This document shows positions 16,474 to 25,250 of a stretch of DNA of 64,000 bases, piece by piece. A program made the translations under genes and the position numbers. The stretch is from CAJBVG01 sp943372995. GTDB lineage: Bacteria > Bacteroidota > Bacteroidia > Sphingobacteriales > Sphingobacteriaceae. How positions within the stretch are numbered: position 1 is the first letter of the stretch; every line of letters starts with the position of its first letter. The stretch spans positions 310,001 through 374,000 of the forward strand of contig CALSAQ010000001.1 of assembly GCA_943372995.1 (NCBI GenBank), in the 5' to 3' direction. Below the pieces are notes generated by a model. That model searched no databases. It had not been told where the DNA came from and was given only the letters and a program-made list of their open reading frames with translations.

Positions 16474-17673
16474 TTAGTTTAGGATAGGAAGTTCTACAAA
16501 TCCATTAGAATTTTCTTCAGAACTGAAATCATACCCTTTATAATCTTTTATTACACCATATAAAGTGTCTCTCTCAATAGGATGACGATCAACATGAGAA
16601 ATAAGTTCAACGAGTTGTTGAGTACTAAGTTTAGGGCTTTGCTCCTCTGCCCCAGCCATTGAATATATTTTTGTGGTATCATCAATAGTACCATCTATAT
16701 CATCTACACCAAACGATAATGAAAGTTGTGCAGTAGATCTGCCAATCATAGGCCAATAGGCTTTAATATGATCTATGTTATCTAAGAAAATACGAGCTAC
16801 AGCATAGTTTTTAAGGTCTTCAATAACCGATGATTCGGCAACATGCGACATTTCATTATCCTGATTTCTAAATTTTAATGGAATAAAAGTATTGAAACCA
16901 CCTGTACGATCTTGTAATTCTCTTAGGCGATTCATATGGTCGACACGATGAGCATAGTTTTCTATATGACCATATAACATGGTACAATTGGATTTTAGTC
17001 CGAGACGATGTGCCGTTTCGTGTATTTCTAGCCATTGAGCTGAGGTAGCCTTATCGCCACTGATTTCTTCTCTCAATACCTCGTCGAATATTTCGGCCCC
17101 ACCACCAGGAATAGAATCTAAACCAGCCTCCATCATTATTTTTAGACCTTCTTCTACGCTTACCTTAGCTTTACGGAACATATATTCGTATTCTACTGCT
17201 GTAAATGCCTTAATATGTAAATCAGGACGTATTTCTTTGATTGATTTGAATAAATCGCAGAAAAACTCTAGGGTAAGCTTAGGGTGAACGCCACCAACAA
17301 TATGTACTTCGGTAACAGGTTTATCTTTATAAGATTTAATAATATCGAGCATTTGCTCTTTACTGAGTACCCAGCCCTCATCGGCTTGTTTTAATAAACG
17401 CGAGTATGAGCAGAATTTACAGGTAAAAACGCAGATATTAGTGGGTTCTATGTGGAAATTTCTATTGAAATAGGTATAATCTCCGTGTTTTGCTTCCCTA
17501 ATATGGTTAGCTAATAAACCTAAAAAAGAAAGATCGGCGTTTTCGTATAAATAGATGGCATCATTTGTGCTTATTCTCTCATTATTAAGCACTTTTGTAG
17601 CGATTTCTAAGTTTTTAGCACTTAATTCATTGTTTTCAACAACTATGTTTAACGATTTTGATTCCCTATTCAT
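16474..17673 (-). CDS. mqnE: Aminofutalosine synthase MqnE (radical SAM)
   Basis: A 399-residue radical S-adenosylmethionine enzyme that joins the MqnA product to an adenosyl group to make aminodeoxyfutalosine. The iron-sulfur site is CVFTCKFCSY at about 82-91 (C-x3-C-x2-C). EVHIVGGVHP, GGGAEIFDEVLRE, KSNCTMLYGHIE and FIPLKFRN are typical of the MqnE/MqnC/CofH group, and FIPLKFRNQDN favours MqnE over MqnC. The gene is first in the mqnE-phosphatase-mqnA operon. The other futalosine genes (mqnB, mqnC, mqnD and later steps) are not in the window. Confidence 0.88.
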   Translation of the reverse strand: MNRESKSLNIVVENNELSAKNLEIATKVLNNERISTNDAIYLYENADLSFLGLLANHIREAKHGDYTYFNRNFHIEPTNICVFTCKFCSYSRLLKQADEGWVLSKEQMLDIIKSYKDKPVTEVHIVGGVHPKLTLEFFCDLFKSIKEIRPDLHIKAFTAVEYEYMFRKAKVSVEEGLKIMMEAGLDSIPGGGAEIFDEVLREEISGDKATSAQWLEIHETAHRLGLKSNCTMLYGHIENYAHRVDHMNRLRELQDRTGGFNTFIPLKFRNQDNEMSHVAESSVIEDLKNYAVARIFLDNIDHIKAYWPMIGRSTAQLSLSFGVDDIDGTIDDTTKIYSMAGAEEQSPKLSTQQLVELISHVDRHPIERDTLYGVIKDYKGYDFSSEENSNGFVELPILN

Positions 17674-17790
17674 AATACAAATGTATACGTTTCAACAACA
17701 TTTACATAACGGAATGGTTTTGGGGAAAAGATGTGGGAAAATAAATGTAACAATATCTGCTTCTTAACACTAATTTAATATTCATATATT

Positions 17791-17798
17791 TATATTTG
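17791..17798 (+). promoter_or_regulatory. -7 box (TATATTTG) before the T9SS cargo gene
   Basis: An exact TAnnTTTG match. The predicted transcript start at about 17803-17805 leaves only a few bases before the ATG at 17810, but about 30 nt before the in-frame ATG at 17834; this favours the second ATG. No clear -33 TTTG is seen. Confidence 0.4.
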
Positions 17799-17809
17799 TT
17801 AGGTTAAAT

Positions 17810-20800
17810 ATGAACATAAAAAAACACACTAATATGATTAAAAAATTACTAGCAAGGACATTGATGTTTGTCGGGATATTCGCAACATCATTAAGTTTTG
17901 CTCAAACCACACATACAATTGTGGTTGGACCAGGATTTACAAACACGTATTCGCCAGCTAACGTAACATGTACGGTTGGAGATACCATTAAATTTGTTTG
18001 GGAAAGTGGCTTTCACCCTACTCAATCACTAAATGGTACAACTATTCCATTGGTAAATATGGATGGTTCGGGCGGTATAAACTCAGTATACAAGATTGCC
18101 ATGCTAGCTGCTGGTTCAGTTCCATACGAGTGTACAGCTCACGGTGGTATGGGTGGTACTATTACTGTTAATGCACCAGTTTCAAATACACCTATTTATA
18201 CCGATAATTTTAATTATACAGTTGGGTCACTATTATCAGCAAATGGATATACTGCTCATAGTGGTGCAGGGACAAATCCAATTCCTGTAATTACACCTGG
18301 TTTAGTTTACCCGGGGTCGATTACAAATAATATTGGAAATGCAATTTCAGTGATTAAGACTGGAGAAGATGTTAATAAAAGTTTTTCTTCAAATATTACC
18401 AGTGGGAGTGTTTATGCATCTTTTTTAGTAAGAGTGGATTCTGCTAAAACTGGAGATTACTTTTTTCACTTTTCACCTTCAACAATAGGAACTGAATTCA
18501 GAGGTAAAGTATTTGTTAAAACCAATGGTTCTGGAGGATTACAGTTTGGTATTTCTAAATCAGGAAATACAGGAACATATGATCCCACTTCCTATGTAAT
18601 AGGAACTACTTATCAATTAGTAGTAAAATATAAAATTACTTCTGGTACAACAAATGATTCAGTTAAACTATTTGTTAATCCAGTTTTGGGTTCTTCTGAG
18701 CCAACGTCTGCTAATGCCAATGCAGTGGTTACTGAAACAGATGCAACTGGTATAGGTACAGTAGCTTTCAGACAAGGAAGTAGTATATTGGCAGTACCTG
18801 GTGTTGTAGTTGATGGTCTTATTGTAGGTCAAACTTGGGCTTCGGTTACTCCAATGGCTGTAGTTAATCCATCAGTTAAGTTAAATCCAACAACATTATC
18901 AGTTAATGAGAATGCAGGAACAGCTACAGTAACTCTAAATATTACTAATCCAAATTCTACAGCTACAAGTGTAGATGTAAAAATTAAAGGCGGTACTGCA
19001 ACAGCAGGATCGGATTATACTTTTACAACACAAACAGTTACTTTCCCAGCGAATAGCACAACAGCTCAAACCTTCAATATTCCAATTATTGATGATACTA
19101 ACCAAGAGACTGATGAAACAATAGAATTAGTATTGAGAAATACTACGAATTCTGCAACAATTGAAGCAGATTCAATTCTAACAATTACTATTCCTGCAAA
19201 TGATATCGTAAATCCAGTGGTTAATTTTGTTGCACCTACTTCGGTAAATGTGGCAGAAGGAGCTAATCACGTATTTAGTGTAGCTATCACTAATCCGAAT
19301 TCAAATGCAACAAATGTTAAGGTTTTTGTAAAATCAACCTCAACTGCAAGTTCAACTGATTATGCTGGAATTACTGGTACAGGCTTAAGTCTTACTTTCC
19401 CAGGTAGTACTTCAGCAAATCAAAGTGAAAACGTAAATATTGTAAACGATACAGATGCTGAAAATGCAGAAACTGTAGTTTTAGTATTACGCGACCCTAC
19501 TAATAGTGCTACTATTGGTAACGACTCAATTATCACCATCACTATTCCTCAAAATGACCAACCTTTAGTGGCTCATTTCATGGGTGCTACAGCTAATGTA
19601 AATGAGAATGCTGGTCAAGCTAGTGTTACAATTATGGCAATGGGTGCTACAACTTCAGCTCCTACTAGCTTTGATGTAGTTTACAAATCGGGTTCAGCTA
19701 CTCAAGGAAGCGACTTTAACTATACCTCTACGACAGTAACTGTAGCTGCTGCAGAAGATTCTAATGTTGTTATCAACATTCCAATTTTAGATGATGTTAT
19801 TTTCGAAAGTGATGAGACTATAGTGTTAGCAATTCGTAACATTACTAACAATGGAACAATTGGAACAGATTCAATATTTACAATAACTATTAAATCAGAT
19901 GATATTAAATTCAGAAATATTTCTGAATTAAAGGTTAACGATGCAAATGGTATTTCAATTCTTAAAGATACTGCTGTATATGTAAGAGGTGTGGTGTATG
20001 GTGTAGATATGCAAGGTTCTGCAAATGCAATACAATATACTGTTATGGATCCTACTGGTGGGGTGGCTATTTTTAGATCAAATATAAATACTCCTCCATT
20101 AATTACTTTTGTTCCAGCTCAAGGAGATTCTGTGAGTGTTTATGGTAAAGTTGGGGAATTTAACGGAGTTACTCAGATAAATATAGACTCTATGAATTTA
20201 ATTTCTCAAGGGAATTCTTTAATAGAGCCACTAGTAGTAACCGAATTAACAGAGCAAACGGAGTCTCAACTTATAAGATTTAACAATGCTCAAATCTTAG
20301 ATACATTACAGAATACAAGTTCTGGAATGACCTTGTTAATTTCAAATGGTACTGATTCTATTGATTTAAGGATTGATATTGATGTAAATTTATACAATCA
20401 ACCTATTATAGGTAAATTTGATGTAATTGGTATTGGTGGTCAATTTGACGGATCAAATCCTAAAAATTCTGGATATCAATTATTGCCTAGATACATTGAT
20501 GACGTATTGCCAATTGTAGTTGTAGTACCTACAGTGAGTATCGATTCGGCAACTTATAATACAAAAGAAGGTGCTGGTGTGAAAACTGTGAAAGTTAGTT
20601 TAAGTGCAGCTACTACAGAAGAAGTGTCGGTTACTTTTGCCTTAACTGGTGGTTCTGCTGTGTTTAATTCAGATTTCACATTTGGTAACCCTGGTACATT
20701 AACCTTTACTGCTGGTGAAACTGAAAAAACGGTTGATTTTACTATAACTGATGACGTAGTAGTTGAGAACAATGAAACCATCAACTTCGAAATTAGCGAC

Positions 20801-21118
20801 GCTGTAAATGCTACATTAGGTGCTATTACTTCATCATCAATTGTAATAAAAGATAATGATGTAACAGGATTAAATGCTAATAATGTAGTAGAATTTAATG
20901 CTTATCCTAACCCTGCTTCAACATCTATTAATGTTATTGCTAATGAAAATATTGAAACTATTACATTAGTAAACATGATTGGACAAACAGTTCTTTCATT
21001 AGGTAACGTTAATGCAACTGATAGAGTAATCAATGTTTCTGAATTAAGTGCTGGAGTTTATACTTTAGTAATCAATTCAGTTAATGGAAGCTCAAGTAAA
21101 AGAGTAGTTATTAAATAA
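17810..21118 (+). CDS. Secreted multi-domain T9SS cargo: blue-copper-like head, Calx-beta repeats
   Basis: A 1102-residue secreted protein. The signal peptide reaches about residue 31 (SLSFAQ). Residues 32-122 look like a small blue-copper fold with possible ligands His in SGFHPT, then Cys, His and Met in YECTAHGGMGG. Residues 130-345 look like a jelly-roll/LamG-type domain. Three Calx-beta domains follow (about 352-465, 468-585, 588-700; each with an SVNENAGTA- or NVAEGANH-like start and D-E-T-[IV]-L-x-[IL]-R). An OB-fold-like domain covers about 703-900, a fourth Calx-beta 905-1022, and the T9SS type A sorting domain 1027-1102 (AYPNPAS, GQTVLS, LSAGVYTL, ending KRVVIK). It is probably anchored to or released from the cell surface. 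The start may be the ATG at 17834. A hairpin terminator follows; the gene is monocistronic. Confidence 0.88.
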   Translation: MNIKKHTNMIKKLLARTLMFVGIFATSLSFAQTTHTIVVGPGFTNTYSPANVTCTVGDTIKFVWESGFHPTQSLNGTTIPLVNMDGSGGINSVYKIAMLAAGSVPYECTAHGGMGGTITVNAPVSNTPIYTDNFNYTVGSLLSANGYTAHSGAGTNPIPVITPGLVYPGSITNNIGNAISVIKTGEDVNKSFSSNITSGSVYASFLVRVDSAKTGDYFFHFSPSTIGTEFRGKVFVKTNGSGGLQFGISKSGNTGTYDPTSYVIGTTYQLVVKYKITSGTTNDSVKLFVNPVLGSSEPTSANANAVVTETDATGIGTVAFRQGSSILAVPGVVVDGLIVGQTWASVTPMAVVNPSVKLNPTTLSVNENAGTATVTLNITNPNSTATSVDVKIKGGTATAGSDYTFTTQTVTFPANSTTAQTFNIPIIDDTNQETDETIELVLRNTTNSATIEADSILTITIPANDIVNPVVNFVAPTSVNVAEGANHVFSVAITNPNSNATNVKVFVKSTSTASSTDYAGITGTGLSLTFPGSTSANQSENVNIVNDTDAENAETVVLVLRDPTNSATIGNDSIITITIPQNDQPLVAHFMGATANVNENAGQASVTIMAMGATTSAPTSFDVVYKSGSATQGSDFNYTSTTVTVAAAEDSNVVINIPILDDVIFESDETIVLAIRNITNNGTIGTDSIFTITIKSDDIKFRNISELKVNDANGISILKDTAVYVRGVVYGVDMQGSANAIQYTVMDPTGGVAIFRSNINTPPLITFVPAQGDSVSVYGKVGEFNGVTQINIDSMNLISQGNSLIEPLVVTELTEQTESQLIRFNNAQILDTLQNTSSGMTLLISNGTDSIDLRIDIDVNLYNQPIIGKFDVIGIGGQFDGSNPKNSGYQLLPRYIDDVLPIVVVVPTVSIDSATYNTKEGAGVKTVKVSLSAATTEEVSVTFALTGGSAVFNSDFTFGNPGTLTFTAGETEKTVDFTITDDVVVENNETINFEISDAVNATLGAITSSSIVIKDNDVTGLNANNVVEFNAYPNPASTSINVIANENIETITLVNMIGQTVLSLGNVNATDRVINVSELSAGVYTLVINSVNGSSSKRVVIK

Positions 21119-21140
21119 AAAATATAACATCTTATTTATT

Positions 21141-21175
21141 AAAGTCCCGAGGAGTAAAATTCTCGGGACTTTTTT
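21141..21175 (+). terminator. Intrinsic terminator after the T9SS cargo gene
   Basis: AAAGTCCCGAG (21141-21151) pairs with CTCGGGACTTT (21162-21172) across a 10-nt loop, followed by a T-run to 21175. It lies 22 bp after the stop codon. Confidence 0.85.
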
Positions 21176-21241
21176 GTTTTAAGGGATTGATAATAAAGAT
21201 TAATTTGAAGAGAAATTATATTAAAAATAAAACAAATAGCA

Positions 21242-21249
21242 TACTTTTG
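21242..21249 (+). promoter_or_regulatory. Putative -7 box (TACTTTTG) for the NDH-2 gene
   Basis: An exact TAnnTTTG match about 80 bp before the ATG at 21330. The nearest upstream TTTG (21204-21207) is too far away for the normal spacer, so this is a weak call. Confidence 0.3.
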
Positions 21250-21294
21250 ACATTATATTAATGTATTTAAAAATAGTATTCAGAGTAAACTAAA

Positions 21295-21315
21295 TACTCG
21301 ATACACGATACTCAA
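21295..21315. repeat. Three degenerate tandem heptamers (TACTCGA-like)
   Basis: TACTCGA, TACACGA and TACTCAA follow each other without spacing in the 5' leader of the NDH-2 gene. The same 7-bp period appears in other gaps of this window with different words. Confidence 0.6.
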
Positions 21316-21329
21316 AAAATACTAAAGAA

Positions 21330-22646
21330 ATGATAGATATACCTGATTCATCATTCCCAAGAGTGGTTATAGTTGGTGGAGGCTTTGGGGGAATACAGTT
21401 AGCCAAAAGTTTAAGAGATAAAGAAGTGCAAGTATTAATGCTGGATAAGCATAATTACCACACTTTTCAACCACTACTGTACCAAGTAGCTACAGGTGGT
21501 TTAGAACCTGATTCTATAGCATTTCCTCTACGTAAAGTTTTTAAACACCATAAAAACGTGTTTTTTAGAGTCGCTAATGTAGAGCGTGTAGATGCGGATC
21601 AAAATATATTACATACCAATATTGGTCATATACACTTCGATTACCTAGTAATTGCTACCGGATCAACAACTAATTTTTTCGGAAACGAGATGATTGAGAG
21701 TCACTCTATGCCCATGAAAAGTATTCCTGAGGCACTAAATCTTAGAAGTCTTATTCTACAAAGTTTTGAAGAGGCTCTATTGAAAGATAGCATTAATGAA
21801 CAGGAAGCATTGATGAATTTTGTTATAGTTGGTGGCGGTCCTACAGGTGTAGAAACAGCAGGTGCCTTAGCAGAATTAAAAACTCATGTGCTTCCAAACG
21901 ACTATCCCGATCTTGATTTACGTAGAATGCAAATTAATTTAGTTGAGAATTCTACAAGAATATTAAGCAGCATGTCTGAGCAGGCTTCAGAAATGTCGGA
22001 TAAGTTCTTAAAAGATATGGGTGTGATGGTACGTACAAATGATGCTGTGGTATCTTACGATGGACACTCCGCTGTTCTAAAAAGTGGTAAAGTATTAGAG
22101 ACTGCGAATTTAATCTGGACTGCTGGAGTGAAAGCGGCAGTATTTAATGGATTAGATAAAGCTACGTTTCATAGAGGAGGTAGAATTATCGTTGATGAAT
22201 ACAATCAGGTAATAGGATATAAAAATATATATGCAATTGGCGATGTTGCAGCAATGATTACAGATGATACACCGAATGGACATCCTGGTGTGGCTCAAGT
22301 GGCATTACAACAAGCTAAAACATTATCTAAAAACATTATTAATTTATTAAACAACAGAAAGCTTGTTCCTTTTAAATATTTCGATATGGGATCTATGGCA
22401 ACTGTGGGTAGAAATAAAGCTGTAGTGGATTTACCATATATCAGATTTCAAGGATTTTTTGCTTGGTTTGTGTGGATGTTCTTACATTTACTCTTCTTAG
22501 TAGGTTTTAGAAATAAAATGGTGGTGTTGATTAATTGGATATGGAACTACTTTAGTTACGATAGAGGAACTCGATTAATCATCAGACCTTACAGAAAAAA
22601 CAAGGTGATTATGGAAGAGGAGAAAGAGTTAATGTTGAAGAATTAG
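21330..22646 (+). CDS. ndh: Type II NADH dehydrogenase (NDH-2)
   Basis: A 438-residue flavoprotein that passes electrons from NADH to membrane quinone without pumping protons. Two Rossmann motifs are clear: VIVGGGFGGIQLAK at about 10-24 for FAD and FVIVGGGPTGVETAG at about 168-182 for NADH. YHTFQPLLYQVATGGL is the quinone-site region typical of NDH-2, and IYAIGDVAA near 300 binds FAD. A hydrophobic stretch (about 370-400, FFAWFVWMFLHLLFLVGF) provides membrane attachment. It is 9 bp from the following HMG-CoA lyase-like gene. With mqnA and mqnE nearby, menaquinone is the likely acceptor. Confidence 0.92.
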   Translation: MIDIPDSSFPRVVIVGGGFGGIQLAKSLRDKEVQVLMLDKHNYHTFQPLLYQVATGGLEPDSIAFPLRKVFKHHKNVFFRVANVERVDADQNILHTNIGHIHFDYLVIATGSTTNFFGNEMIESHSMPMKSIPEALNLRSLILQSFEEALLKDSINEQEALMNFVIVGGGPTGVETAGALAELKTHVLPNDYPDLDLRRMQINLVENSTRILSSMSEQASEMSDKFLKDMGVMVRTNDAVVSYDGHSAVLKSGKVLETANLIWTAGVKAAVFNGLDKATFHRGGRIIVDEYNQVIGYKNIYAIGDVAAMITDDTPNGHPGVAQVALQQAKTLSKNIINLLNNRKLVPFKYFDMGSMATVGRNKAVVDLPYIRFQGFFAWFVWMFLHLLFLVGFRNKMVVLINWIWNYFSYDRGTRLIIRPYRKNKVIMEEEKELMLKN

Positions 22647-22655
22647 TGATATCAA

Positions 22656-23513
22656 ATGTCTGAAATAAAAATCATAGAATGCCCACGTGATGCAATGCAA
22701 GGTTTGCATCATTTTGTTCCAACAGAGCAAAAGGTAGAATATATTAATTCTTTACTTGAAGTAGGTTTTGACACTATCGATTTTGGTAGTTTTGTGTCGG
22801 CAAAGGCTATTCCACAAATGAATGATACTGCAGAAGTATTGAGTAAATTAAATCTCTCAACAACTAAAAGTAAGTTACTGGCTATTATTGCTAATACTAG
22901 AGGTGCCGAAGATGCAGTGCAATTTGACGAAATTTCTTATTTAGGTTTCCCCTTTTCTATATCTGAAACTTTCCAGCAAAGGAATACCAATTCAAGTATT
23001 GCCGAATCGGTAGTACGAGTTGAGGAAATCCAAAAATTATGCCTATCAAAAAATAAAAAGTTGGTAGTATATATATCGATGGGTTTTGGTAATCCTTATG
23101 GAGAAGAATGGAGTATAGAAGTAGTTGAAAAATGGACAAAAGTGTTGGCCGATATGGGAATACAAATACTCGCTTTTTCAGACACCATTGGAGTATCGAA
23201 TAAAGAAAACATAGCTTATCTTTTTAATAATATTGCACCTTTATTTCCTGCAATAGAGTTTGGAGCACATTTACATTCTAGAGCAGAAGATAGAATAGAG
23301 AAAATAAGTGCAGCTTACGAATCGGGGTGTAGAAGAATTGATGCAGCCATATATGGTTTTGGTGGCTGTCCAATGGCAAGCGACGACCTGACTGGAAATA
23401 TAGCCACAGAAAGCGTTGTTGCTTATCTTAAAGAACATCAAATAGAAACTGGGCTCAATGAAGAAGCATTAGTGAAGTCTATGCAGCTAGCCAATAAAGT
23501 ATTTTACCCTTAA
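22656..23513 (+). CDS. Hydroxymethylglutaryl-CoA lyase-like enzyme
   Basis: A 285-residue TIM-barrel enzyme of the HMGL-like family. It should split 3-hydroxy-3-methylglutaryl-CoA into acetoacetate and acetyl-CoA, the last step of leucine breakdown. Seen: ECPRDAMQG at 8-16 (metal and substrate Asp-Arg pair), DFGSFVS, the metal ligands HLHSR at about 208-212, and the signature cysteine loop GFGGCPMASDDLTGN at about 235. The standard GPRDGLQ is replaced by CPRDAMQG, a variant I associate with Bacteroidota. Leucine dehydrogenase (37166-38251) elsewhere in the window agrees with leucine catabolism. Its stop shares TTAA with the convergent exonuclease gene. Confidence 0.88.
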   Translation: MSEIKIIECPRDAMQGLHHFVPTEQKVEYINSLLEVGFDTIDFGSFVSAKAIPQMNDTAEVLSKLNLSTTKSKLLAIIANTRGAEDAVQFDEISYLGFPFSISETFQQRNTNSSIAESVVRVEEIQKLCLSKNKKLVVYISMGFGNPYGEEWSIEVVEKWTKVLADMGIQILAFSDTIGVSNKENIAYLFNNIAPLFPAIEFGAHLHSRAEDRIEKISAAYESGCRRIDAAIYGFGGCPMASDDLTGNIATESVVAYLKEHQIETGLNEEALVKSMQLANKVFYP

Positions 23514-24325
23514 GATTTCTGGAAGGAACGTAAACGTAGTTCAGTAAGTTTTTTCTTTGTGTACAATGGAAAAACACCGTTCATCATCCAATCATAATAA
23601 CTAGGTTCTTGGTTAAATACATCTTGGACTTTTTTGCCTTTATGTTTTCCAAAATTAAAGAGCTCCTCTCCTTTTTCGTTATAAACCATAGTGCCAGCAA
23701 AGTCTACATTCTTTTGAACTTGTGTAAATGTATGTAAAGCTTCAACATCGTTTTTTACTGGTACATATACTCTGCCCGATTTGTCTTTGAATTCAACGTC
23801 TTTGTATTTTTCTAATTGAGATAACAATACCTCATAGGTAGCACGAATATCAGCTTCAGCAGAATGAGCATTCTCAAGTTCTTTCTGACAATAAAATTTA
23901 TATGCAGCTTTTAGTGTTCTTTGTTCCATTTGATGGAAAATATTTTGAACATCTACCAACTTTCTTTTACTAATATCGAAATCAACTTCAGCACGTAAAA
24001 ATTCTTCCATTAAAATGGGAACATCAAATTTATTCGAATTATATCCAGCCAAATCACAGTTATCTAAGAATTGAGCTAATCCCTTAGCAATTTGCTTAAA
24101 TACTGGTTCATCTTTTACATCTTCATCGTAAATTCCATGTATTAAGGACGATTCTATTGGAATAGGAATTCCTGGATTAATTCTTTTTGTTTTTATTTCT
24201 TCAGAACCGTCGATGTTTATTTTCAATATTGATATTTCAACAATTCTATCGCTTGCTACATTTACTCCAGTTGATTCAATGTCGAAAAATGCGAGTGGTT
24301 TCTTAAGATTTAATTTGATGCTCAT
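23510..24325 (-). CDS. DEDDh 3'-5' exonuclease with C-terminal DUF3820-like domain
   Basis: A 271-residue protein. Residues 10-180 are an RNase T/DnaQ-type exonuclease with all acidic motifs: FFDIESTG (Asp14, Glu16 region), NSNKFDVPIL, and the final His-x4-Asp pair in AHSAEADIRAT. Residues about 215-265 (FNFGKHKGKKVQDVF through YYDWMMNGVFPL) match the small DUF3820 module, which is found at the end of some exonuclease X-like proteins and may bind nucleic acid. A stand-alone nuclease for repair or proofreading is likely; it is not the polymerase III epsilon subunit by context. It lies 31 bp downstream of the pirin gene. Confidence 0.85.
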   Translation of the reverse strand: MSIKLNLKKPLAFFDIESTGVNVASDRIVEISILKINIDGSEEIKTKRINPGIPIPIESSLIHGIYDEDVKDEPVFKQIAKGLAQFLDNCDLAGYNSNKFDVPILMEEFLRAEVDFDISKRKLVDVQNIFHQMEQRTLKAAYKFYCQKELENAHSAEADIRATYEVLLSQLEKYKDVEFKDKSGRVYVPVKNDVEALHTFTQVQKNVDFAGTMVYNEKGEELFNFGKHKGKKVQDVFNQEPSYYDWMMNGVFPLYTKKKLTELRLRSFQKS

Positions 24326-24356
24326 TTATATCCTTCTAAAAGCAACAAGATAAGAA

Positions 24357-25220
24357 TTATTCTTCAATTAAAACCCCCATTTTACCCATCTGATAATCGC
24401 GGTAAGCCATCATAATTTGCGACTCAGAGTTCATAACAAATGGACCTTGGGCAACCATTTTTTCTGGAATAACCTCACCTGCCAAAAACATTAATTTTGA
24501 ATCTTCTATCACTTCAATGTCTATAGTACTTCCTTCATTATCAAATACAACTGCGTTATGGTGCTCTACTAATCCATAACCTGTAACCTTTATTTTTCCA
24601 TCTAAAATATACACTAATGATTCAAAGTTACTCTCCACTTCTAACTGGAATTTAGCCCCTGTTTTCGCATCAATTGTTGCCGCACTTAAAGGGCTTAATC
24701 CCGTAATAGAACCCTTAATTCCATTTACTTTACCAGCTACTACATTTATCTGTGCTAATTGATCTGTTGTTTGTATTACTGGTATTTCCTCTTTTTTTAA
24801 TGGGATATACTCAGGAGTATCCATTTTATATTTTGCGGGTGTATTTACCCAAAGCTGTATTATCTCTTGTACCCCACCAATCTCATGAATATTTTCTGGT
24901 GGTCGTTCACTATGTATTACTCCCATACCTGCATTCATCCATTGTACTCCTCCTTTTTCTACTATACTGTTATTCCCTCTACTATCTCTGTGATGTACTG
25001 CTCCCTCGAAGATAAATGTTACAGGAGAAAAACCTCTATGAGGATGTGGCCCTACTCCAGTTTGTTTTGGAGGAATATGTGTAGGTACTTTTACTTTAGC
25101 ATGATGTAATAGTATAAATGGACCTATATTCTCTATTTGGTTTGTAGGAAATGGTTGACGTATGGGCATGCCACCCATATCGTATGGATGTGCATATAAG
25201 ATGTATTTTACTTTTTTCAT
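24357..25220 (-). CDS. Pirin family protein
   Basis: A 287-residue bicupin. The N-terminal cupin carries the metal site GPHPHRGFSPVTFIFEG and HHRDSRGN, then the very conserved block GGVQWMNAGMGVIHSE (His ligands and Glu of the iron site, about residues 57-106). The C-terminal cupin (150-287) is less conserved. Bacterial pirins have been tied to quercetin dioxygenase-like activity and to redox regulation; the role here is unknown. It is the last of the minus-strand run before the histidine kinase gene, separated from it by 30 bp. Confidence 0.93.
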   Translation of the reverse strand: MKKVKYILYAHPYDMGGMPIRQPFPTNQIENIGPFILLHHAKVKVPTHIPPKQTGVGPHPHRGFSPVTFIFEGAVHHRDSRGNNSIVEKGGVQWMNAGMGVIHSERPPENIHEIGGVQEIIQLWVNTPAKYKMDTPEYIPLKKEEIPVIQTTDQLAQINVVAGKVNGIKGSITGLSPLSAATIDAKTGAKFQLEVESNFESLVYILDGKIKVTGYGLVEHHNAVVFDNEGSTIDIEVIEDSKLMFLAGEVIPEKMVAQGPFVMNSESQIMMAYRDYQMGKMGVLIEE

Positions 25221-25250
25221 AACTATTAATATATATGTTTGAACATATAT

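Noticed and set aside
17678..17685. TACATTTG -7 box on the minus strand for mqnE
   Set aside because: It ends 4 bp before the ATG, which would place the transcript start inside or at the start codon; leaderless transcription is possible but there is no further support.
17810..21118. Plastocyanin as the function of the whole protein
   Set aside because: The copper-like domain is only the first 90 residues; the rest are adhesin-type repeats, so the entry is kept as a multi-domain protein.
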